Shown here: piece by piece, positions 18,180 through 23,905 of the stretch
How the letters are laid out: each line of letters begins with the position of its first letter
Position numbering within the stretch: the stretch's first letter is position 1
NCBI RefSeq assembly: GCF_000003605.2
Contig: NW_003107098.1
Location: forward strand, 121,215 to 145,119
Direction: 5' to 3'
Source: Saccoglossus kowalevskii
Lineage: Eukaryota > Hemichordata > Enteropneusta > Harrimaniidae
DNA length: 23,905 nt
Notes under the pieces: model-generated
What the model saw: only the letters and a program-made list of their open reading frames with translations
What the model was told of the DNA's origin: nothing
Database searches by the model: none
Position numbers and translations under genes: made by a program

Positions 18180-18299
18180 CTGTGAATGTCAATGAATGTG
18201 TTAGTCAACCGTGTCAGAATGATGGTTTTTGTATTGATGGACAATACAGATATACATGTAGCTGCCAACCAGGATGGACAGGCACAAACTGTGAGCTAG
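18180..18299 (+). CDS. e24: calcium-binding-type EGF domain exon, long head
   Basis: The acceptor is GATATATAG and the donor is G|GTATGA. It is 120 bp with the same xVNVNEC head as e23; the first 15 bases of both exons are identical. VSQPC keeps O-glucose. QNDGFC loses O-fucose and has Asp in place of the conserved Gly. IDGQYRYTC and GWTGTNCEL follow. Confidence 0.94.
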
Positions 18300-18844
18300 G
18301 TATGACCAAGTTTTTTTTCCACTTTTTTTAAAAAGAATTGTTAATTTTTTTTTATAAGGCCAGTCTTTTATTATCCCTTGTTTTGCGAACCCGCCGAATG
18401 AACAGGAGCCGAAAATGAAATAAAAATAAAATTTTATTTCAGCGTAATTTCTCGCGCCCGCCGACCTGTAAGCACAAAAAATTCTAAAAAATATTATTTT
18501 TCTCTTCATTTTTTTACCGCCTGTCGCATAGCAAATCCAAGTTTCATTTTCGTTGGGGTAGCATGATCAAAGTACCGAAGTCTTGCGCAGATGAGAAACA
18601 AGGTTATACATGGAATAAAATTTTATTTCATTTCTCCTCTCCGATCAATGATCTCACTCACAATTCTTTGAGAATCACACAAATCTAATGAAAAAAAAGA
18701 ATTAATTTTAGTATAAGTGAATTTTTTTTTGAAATAATTTTTTCCCTGTAATTGATTTTTCATAATTGTCCTTTTATGTAAATTTGTATATCATGGTAAT
18801 GCTATATATATGTATCTCTGAATTCTGTCTTTATGTAACCATAG
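18300..18844 (+). other. Intron e24-e25 (545 bp) with a GC-richer unidentified insert
   Basis: The stretch 18355-18640 is GC-richer than the flanks. The sequence AATAAAATTTTATTTCA appears twice (near 18425 and 18615), bracketing part of it. This could be a small mobile element, but inverted ends are not clear. Confidence 0.4.
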
Positions 18845-18958
18845 CAACTAATGAGTGTATCAGTGGACCTTGCCAAAATGGTGGTTTGTGTATTGATGGC
18901 ACGAATAGCTACTTTTGTGTTTGTACTGCAGGATGGTCTGGAAATAATTGTCAAATAG
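18845..18958 (+). CDS. e25: calcium-binding-type EGF domain exon
   Basis: The acceptor is GTAACCATAG and the donor is G|GTAATT. It encodes 38 residues, xTNEC then ISGPC (O-glucose), QNGGLC (O-fucose lost), IDGTNSYFC, end GWSGNNCQI. Confidence 0.94.
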   Translation, partial: QLMSVSVDLAKMVVCVLMARIATFVFVLQDGLEIIVK

Positions 18959-19234
18959 GTAATTATACTATCCATAATTGAAATTAAAAGATTTAAACCA
19001 CAAGTTGTTATCAATGAACTTTCGGCAAACCTGTATTCTAAGCCCCAGGACTTTATGAAATTAATTTTAGTAGATTATTATAAGATTTCAACAAAACAAC
19101 ATGGTATAAAGTTTAATCTCAAGCTGGTTCTATTGCAGTTTAATTTCAAACAAAATTGAGGCATAACAGGTCTTGAACAGAATTACATACATTTTCACTG
19201 ATTTGAACTTTGACAGTAAATTTTGACTCTGTAT

Positions 19235-19286
<52 letters not shown>

Positions 19287-19607
19287 TTTATTCAACCTTT
19301 GTATCGGCAGCATGAAAACAGTAATACATATCTTTAAATTACCTTCATCATTTCTTTTCTATATTGCCATAAATCAGTTACATATTTCCTAATTAAAGCT
19401 GATGAGGTATTTCATATATGAAATATGAGGTATTTCTGTACTTTACTGTACTACTTTATAATATGCGACTTTTAACTTTTCATGAAAGCCAATGAAATCT
19501 ATACCTCTATTTTTTTTTAAATCTGCTTTATCAAATGCTAATTTCTTCACACACAATCTTGCTATCTAGTTATAAACTGTAACAAGATTTTGTTGTTTTA
19601 CAACCAG
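18959..19607 (+). other. Intron e25-e26 (649 bp) with an (AAT)n microsatellite
   Basis: It contains the microsatellite at 19236-19285. Otherwise AT-rich and unremarkable. Confidence 0.7.
19236..19285 (+). repeat. (AAT)n microsatellite, about 16 uninterrupted units
   Basis: A perfect trinucleotide repeat of AAT/TAA over 50 bases inside the e25-e26 intron. It is likely polymorphic in length. Confidence 0.97.
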
Positions 19608-19721
19608 CCATTAACGAGTGTGCAAGTTCACCATGTTTCAATTATGGTACATGCCAAGATCAAGTAAATGGCTATATCTGTGTCTGTACGTCTTTGTGGA
19701 CCGGTACTCGCTGTGAGATAG
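19608..19721 (+). CDS. e26: calcium-binding-type EGF domain exon
   Basis: The acceptor is TTTACAACCAG and the donor is G|GTACAT. It encodes 38 residues starting xINEC. ASSPC keeps O-glucose. FNYGTC keeps O-fucose but has Tyr for the first Gly. QDQVNGYIC and LWTGTRCEI follow, with Leu for Gly before Trp. Confidence 0.95.
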
Positions 19722-20001
19722 GTACATCTATAATCCTACTGTTTATGCAATTATAAAGTTTTTAGATGATGACAGTTAATTATGCAGTGTTTGTTCGCCC
19801 TGTGTTACCTCCACCCAGAAATGAAATGAACTGTGGTGGCGCCCTACTGACCTGCCAACTAATAGGAAAATTTGTCGTCTACATGGAGTATATTTTTCGG
19901 AATTCATCATGATTGCAGCAAATATATATTAACATTTTAATGCAACTTATTTCACCTCTATATAATATCTTTTCTTTTAAACTACCCGTTTACTTGTTTA
20001 G

Positions 20002-20121
20002 GTATAGTCATCAATGAATGTGCAAGTCAGCCCTGTAGAAATGGTGGTACATGCATTGATCTAGAGTATGACTATACCTGCCAGTGTCTACCGGGATGGA
20101 CAGATAAAAATTGTCTCACAG
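20002..20121 (+). CDS. e27: calcium-binding-type EGF domain exon with two possible acceptors
   Basis: The first acceptor, TACTTGTTTAG, gives a start at 20002 and the head GIVINEC. A second AG six bases on (GTATAG) gives a start at 20008 and the head VINEC, also in phase. I chose the first because it follows the pyrimidine tract directly and gives the 120-bp length of its close relative e28. The donor is G|GTACTC. ASQPC (O-glucose), RNGGTC (O-fucose) and IDLEYDYTC follow. The end GWTDKNCLT lacks the usually conserved Gly after Trp-Thr. Confidence 0.85.
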
Positions 20122-20171
20122 GTACTCGTGCCCATTCTACTGTTAACATTTTTACTTAGATTTTATGTCAG

Positions 20172-20376
20172 TGATGGTTTTACCTGGGTGTGACTTGTAC
20201 TAATTACCGCCGGCGACTCCTTCGATGCCTTCCAACCACCTAAAAATACCTAATTAAAGCTTCGTAATGTCTCAGTTTGTACTCGTTGATCTGCACAACA
20301 GTCAAAATCGCCATTTTTGTTTATACGAGTCCCATATATATCGCGCATGCGTGGTGCGACGACTACCGCACTTTAA
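20172..20376 (-). mobile_element. MITE-like element, family B copy 2 (one end missing)
   Basis: The reverse complement starts TTAAAGTGCGGTAGTCGTCG and follows family B copy 1 (7181-7493) through GACTGTTG, GAGTACAAA, TTTAATTAGGTA and TTGGAAGG. The match stops near 20172, so the far terminal repeat is lost. It fills most of the 300-bp intron between e27 and e28 and ends about 45 bp from e28. Confidence 0.78.
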
Positions 20377-20421
20377 CTTCATAATTAATTTCCTATTGCT
20401 TCTTTTTGGTGATTCACATAG

Positions 20422-20541
20422 AGGTGATTTATAATGAGTGTGCCAGTTTACCATGCCAGAATGGTGCTGTGTGTACTGACCTGGTATATGACTACCGATG
20501 TACATGTCTTACTGGTTGGATGGGAAAAAACTGTGACATAG
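20422..20541 (+). CDS. e28: calcium-binding-type EGF domain exon, long head
   Basis: The acceptor is TTCACATAG and the donor is G|GTAGAC. It is 120 bp with the head [12 protein letters not shown] keeps O-glucose. QNGAVC loses O-fucose. TDLVYDYRC closely follows the e27 loop, and GWMGKNCDI ends it. It is likely a tandem duplicate of e27. Confidence 0.94.
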
Positions 20542-20928
20542 GTAGACATTTATTCATCACTTGTGCATGTGTTGTTGATTTAAATTTATTTTGTTTTATG
20601 ATTTTTTTTTCTGGTGATTATGTTGTATCTGTCGTGTTTTTGCTGGTTTTGGACATGCAGAGTTTGTATTTTACCAGTTGTTGAATTGCCCCCAATTAAC
20701 TCAAAACAAGCTGTCCCTTCCTTTTATCCATCTTCTCTACCCATAGTGTAATGGTTTCTTCCAAGGCTCTTATTTGAATAACTAATAAATGTATAAATGA
20801 TGGACAATATGAAACACTATTATCAATTAAATTACTGTAAACTGCCCATTCTGGAAACATAATGTTCTCATTGGTCATCGCTACCACATGCACGCATTTT
20901 ATCAGACAATAACTAGATGGTCAGCGCT

Positions 20929-21093
20929 GTTTAAAGCGGAAGGGTCGTCAACTGCGCGCACACAGGAATTGAGTCCCAAACGACGATAACAACGCATGCT
21001 AAAAATGCTTGTTTGGGTAGATGCTTGTTTGTAAACAATGACACGCTATGGCCATCTGATGCATATGCAGGTGACTACTCCCCCGCTTTAAAG
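20929..21093 (+). mobile_element. MITE-like element, family A copy 2
   Basis: The left arm TTTAAAGCGGAAGGGTCGTC and the right arm, reverse-complemented as TTTAAAGCGGGGGAGTAGTC, are inverted repeats. The interior matches 3504-3673 on the opposite strand, including ATGACACGCTATGGCCATCT. Confidence 0.82.
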
Positions 21094-21171
21094 TCAATGC
21101 ATGAACATACAAACAAGATTATGGTGGACTCTGCTATATCCAATGTTTATTTAAACAACAAACCAGTCATA

Positions 21172-21304
21172 TTAAAGGGCGGCAGTCGTCGTGCCGCGTC
21201 CTGTTTGATATGAGACTCATAGCGACGTATACAACGCGTGTAAAATACATTGTTTATTTACATGAAATTCGAACACGCCCTGGGCGACGACTAACGCGCT
21301 ATAA
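21172..21304 (+). mobile_element. Short inverted-repeat element related to families A and B
   Basis: The left end is TTAAAGGGCGGCAGTCGTCG. The reverse complement of the right end is TTATAGCGCGTTAGTCGTCG. The AGTCGTCG core and the TTAAAG start are shared with families A and B. The interior is unlike both. It lies 80 bp from the family A element. Confidence 0.6.
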
Positions 21305-21570
21305 GAAATCCTGGTTATTTTCATTTAAAAAATGTATATACATGTATGAGTGTGTTTTTGCATGTCATTCACTGGTACACAATCTCATATGTCACTGAAA
21401 TTCTAAAATCCACAACACAATTACCCACTATCAATCTCTTCCTTCTCAAGCTACCACACTCGATACTCTGCAGTGTCCATTATTGCATGATAGCAGGGCA
21501 TGTACGGGGATGTACACTAATGTAAATATAAACTAAATGTAAAATCTCTCCACAACTTTAATGAATTTTT

Positions 21571-21855
21571 TACAACAGGGTCCATAGTGTTGGGAAATCT
21601 TTGAGTTGTCTTTAAATTACAGGAAAAATAAAAAAATCTTTGAAAAAGTCTTTAAATTTCTTAATTCATTTTAGAAAGGCCCCTTTTCTCCAGGGAACTG
21701 CCATGTCCTCAGAACTTTGATGAGCTTTGGTGATGATGTTGGCCTGAATTAAGGGTCAAAATGTCTTGGGGCGGGGGGAATGCAAGAAAGTTTGGGAAAA
21801 GGTCTAGAAAAGTCTTGGAAATCATTCTGCTCTTGGTGATATGGACCCTGTACAA
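21571..21855. mobile_element. Short inverted-repeat element with 5-bp target duplication TACAA
   Basis: The terminus CAGGGTCCATA starts at 21576, and its exact reverse complement TATGGACCCTG ends at 21850. TACAA flanks both ends (21571-21575 and 21851-21855). The interior contains repeated AAATCTTTGA/AAGTCTT-like stretches and no ORF. The CAGGG ends and 5-bp duplication parallel the element at 6023-6328. Confidence 0.8.
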
Positions 21856-22152
21856 TGATGTACATCAGTATACTATGTCATAATGGGGCACTTTAGTGAT
21901 TTACTAAATACACAATGTACATACATCGTTAGACATCGTTTATAAAAAACAGAACTGAATGTAATATGAAGATAATTGAATTTGTCTAAATTTAATAATT
22001 AATTCATCCTTCAAGCTTATAGATGAAGTGTATGATTTCTAATCCATTTTCAATTCTCATCCTTAATTAATATGATACTAGTACAAAATCTTCTCAAATA
22101 ATATGACTACTACTCTCAACTTACTTTCTTTAACTGTGTTTGATTTTCGCAG

Positions 22153-22266
22153 CACTTAATGAGTGCAACAGTTTTCCATGTAACAATGGTGGCACATGTA
22201 TTGACCAAATTGGTAGTTATCAATGTATATGCATAGCGGGTTGGACTGGAAATAATTGTCAGACAG
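22153..22266 (+). CDS. e29: calcium-binding-type EGF domain exon
   Basis: The acceptor is ATTTTCGCAG and the donor is G|GTAGAT. It encodes 38 residues, xLNEC then NSFPC (O-glucose), NNGGTC (O-fucose), IDQIGSYQC, end GWTGNNCQT. Confidence 0.95.
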
Positions 22267-22798
22267 GTAGATTTATAATACAGTGTTTATGTACTGTTCC
22301 TTCAAGTGTAGTGGTGATTTTCTTTGGTATTGGCTTTTGTGATCTTTGTTTTAAATGTAGAAGTATAATTTATGTTCTTCTCTCATATTTTCATATTAAT
22401 TCTAAGAAACCTTATTCTTTCGTCCCTTGATTCACTTGTGTAATCAGACACTGCAATAGGATTCATTGAACATAATTCAGTGTCAGCTAATTTTATTATT
22501 CAGATTTATATAAACAAATGTTATGATGTTGGCTTTTATTTCTAAATAACTTCAATGCATAATGGCGTAATGTAAATGCAAATGTACCTATAATTTGCAT
22601 GAAAATATTTTATCGAGTAGAAAAGAAATTGCCTTATTTTTATTCTAATTATTCAAAAGTTATTATTGGCTTTTTCTTCTAATTATTCAAGAGTTAATGC
22701 TGGCTAATGGTGAGATTTTCTTTATAATTAATGGTAACAATAATTAAAGAAATGAATTGATGTTTGCCGCATAAATTGCACTGCCTTTAATTCTACAG
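22267..22798 (+). other. Intron e29-e30 (532 bp), one imperfect tandem repeat
   Basis: Only the 34-bp-period repeat at 22643-22705 was noticed. The rest is AT-rich. Confidence 0.65.
22643..22705 (+). repeat. Imperfect 34-bp-period tandem repeat, two units
   Basis: TTCTAATTATTCAAAAGTTA at 22643 recurs as TTCTAATTATTCAAGAGTTA at 22677. Both continue into a TGGCT motif, with a few mismatches over about 29 bases. Confidence 0.75.
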
Positions 22799-22912
22799 TA
22801 ATAAATGAGTGTGCTAGTTTACCGTGCCAAAATGGGGGCATATGTCGTGATGATGTCAATCAGTACCACTGTACGTGTAATTCTGGATGGACTGGAAACA
22901 ACTGTCAAACAG
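22799..22912 (+). CDS. e30: calcium-binding-type EGF domain exon
   Basis: The acceptor is TAATTCTACAG and the donor is G|GTACCA. It encodes 38 residues, xINEC then ASLPC (O-glucose), QNGGIC (O-fucose lost), RDDVNQYHC with the Asp hydroxylation context, end GWTGNNCQT. Confidence 0.94.
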
Positions 22913-23075
22913 GTACCAGTTATACTAAAATCGAGTTACAGACCAGGCACTCGGATTGTTTTATTCTCGAATACTATTACTTTTCACCACTTGTTAAAGT
23001 TCTATAAATTGCATCTGTCACTGCTATAAATATAGTTGAAATACTAACTCTAAATATTGTCCATCTTCTGAACAG

Positions 23076-23189
23076 CAATTAATGAGTGTGAAAGCTCCCC
23101 ATGTTACAATGGCGGTACATGTCATGATCTTTTTGGGGCATATTACTGTTCCTGTACACCAGACTGGACAGGAGATCGTTGTCAGACAG
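23076..23189 (+). CDS. e31: calcium-binding-type EGF domain exon
   Basis: The acceptor is CATCTTCTGAACAG and the donor is G|GTACAC. It encodes 38 residues, xINEC then ESSPC (O-glucose), YNGGTC (O-fucose), HDLFGAYYC, end DWTGDRCQT with Asp for Gly before Trp. Confidence 0.95.
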
Positions 23190-23753
23190 GTACACAATAT
23201 ATAAACAGAATCCCATTAAACTATTGTCAGAATGCATCTGACGTGTATTTAGCATGTTTCTGAAAATTTTAAACTTTCGTTAGACTTTTCTCGTCATAAA
23301 AATGTACATAGATATATTGGTCAAACCACAGTCAGAATAATTAAAATAAGTCACATTCACCATTACGAATTGTTACCCTGATAATTTTTATTTACAAAAA
23401 GTCTATACACAATGTTTTAATGTTCTTCATTTACTCATAAGTTTGCTTTATTAATAAATTGTAATATTTTCGACAATAAGTATTTACTTTTAATTTGTCT
23501 ATGCCATGAACTTCATGCTTCTCATGCACGTAGCATCTTCAGCAATTAAGGTTTGAACTTAAATCAGACCCCTAATAATAATGTTGATGCAACGCTCTGG
23601 TGATTTGATTTTTTCTCATGTCTTGTTTTTGCATGAACTATTTAACTAACTTTAAATTATTAATTTAGAAATAATATATATTTAGTAAAAACAGTTAATT
23701 TTCAAATGTAAAAAAGTTGGATCTGGATTAAACTTGGTTATTTTGTAACGCAG
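23190..23753 (+). other. Intron e31-e32 (564 bp), nothing recognised
   Basis: AT-rich, with no exon or repeat signal. Confidence 0.6.
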
Positions 23754-23867
23754 CTGTTGATGAATGTGCTAGTCACCCGTGTAGGAATGGCGCCACTTGT
23801 ACAGATCTCCCGGGTAGTTATATGTGTACATGTGCAGCTGGCTATACAGGAATTAACTGCAACATAG
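23754..23867 (+). CDS. e32: calcium-binding-type EGF domain exon, last in window
   Basis: The acceptor is TTTTGTAACGCAG and the donor is G|GTAGTT. It encodes 38 residues, xVDEC then ASHPC (O-glucose), RNGATC (O-fucose), TDLPGSYMC, end GYTGINCNI. The good donor shows that the gene continues beyond the window. Confidence 0.95.
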   Translation: MLMNVLVTRVGMAPLVQISRVVICVHVQLAIQELTAT

Positions 23868-23905
23868 GTAGTTACATACAAAATATCTATTTGAAAATAT
23901 GTCTA

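Larger units (their letters stand above)
20542..22152 (+). other. Long intron e28-e29 (1611 bp) with three short DNA elements
   Basis: It contains the elements at 20929-21093, 21172-21304 and 21571-21855. The open frames at 21013-21398 lie inside these elements and are not genes. Nothing exon-like was found. Confidence 0.75.
1622..23867 (+). other. Partial gene: giant EGF-repeat protein (32 internal exons, 34 EGF-like domains)
   Basis: One plus-strand gene runs through the whole window and is open at both ends. Each coding exon holds complete EGF-like modules with six cysteines in the pattern C-x4/5-C-x5-C-x8/10-C-x-C-x8-C and the usual G-W/Y/F-x-G stretch between Cys5 and Cys6. All junctions are phase 1, so the split codon sits just before the N/D-E-C start of the next repeat. 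Such arrays occur in Notch, fibropellins, Crumbs, Eyes shut and similar secreted or single-pass membrane proteins, where they mediate adhesion or ligand binding. Which family this belongs to is not decidable here, because no LNR, DSL, laminin G, avidin, CUB or transmembrane exon is present. 25 of 34 repeats carry the O-fucose motif C2-x4-S/T-C3 and 22 carry the O-glucose motif C1-x-S-x-P-C2. The exon structure is read from splice-site consensus and reading frame only. That one transcript joins all exons is inferred. Confidence 0.9.

Noticed and set aside
1-23905. CRISPR array, tRNA, rRNA, operon or phage features
   Set aside because: The tandem repeats are AT-rich minisatellites without spacers. 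No cloverleaf or rRNA segment was seen, and the window is spliced animal DNA.

Overview
The window is AT-rich animal genomic DNA, almost certainly from a marine or other invertebrate metazoan. It has short coding exons with GT-AG introns, long introns full of small DNA-transposon remnants, and a LINE reverse-transcriptase fragment. I cannot name the species. There is no bacterial gene organisation, and I see no promoter, start codon, signal peptide, transmembrane exon or poly(A) end. The window is therefore an internal piece of one long gene on the + strand.

That gene encodes an extracellular or membrane-anchored protein built from tandem EGF-like domains, of the Notch/fibropellin/Crumbs style. 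I count 32 coding exons (numbered e1 to e32 here) between 1622 and 23867, giving 34 EGF repeats. Every exon starts and ends in phase 1, is a multiple of 3 (114, 117, 120 or 348 bp), and carries whole six-cysteine modules. Exon e10 is the exception in size: it holds three EGFs without introns. Repeats e1 to e9 are mixed in type. Repeats e10 to e22 (15 EGFs) all lack the Glu before Cys1 that is typical of calcium-binding EGFs, and many lack the O-glucose motif. Repeats e23 to e32 (10 EGFs) all have [N/D]-E-C and all have the O-glucose motif. The array is thus built in blocks, with a sharp change at the 1.4-kb intron between e22 and e23.

Layout: 1-400 is a minus-strand LINE reverse-transcriptase fragment. 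586-1545 is a TA-flanked inverted-repeat DNA element containing a short acidic ORF. 1622-10998 holds exons e1-e16, with several MITE-like elements in the introns. 10999-12890 is a repeat-rich intron with a 285-bp-spaced duplication and a 50-N assembly gap. 12891-14142 holds e17-e19, flanked by two inverted copies of one ~400-bp repeat. 14981-23867 holds e20-e32, again with MITEs, an (AAT)n microsatellite and large introns.

No new molecular system is evident. The points of most interest are the block structure of the EGF array, the three-domain exon, a GC-AG intron, a tandem acceptor pair, and several undescribed-looking short inverted-repeat elements, two of which have clear 5-bp target duplications.
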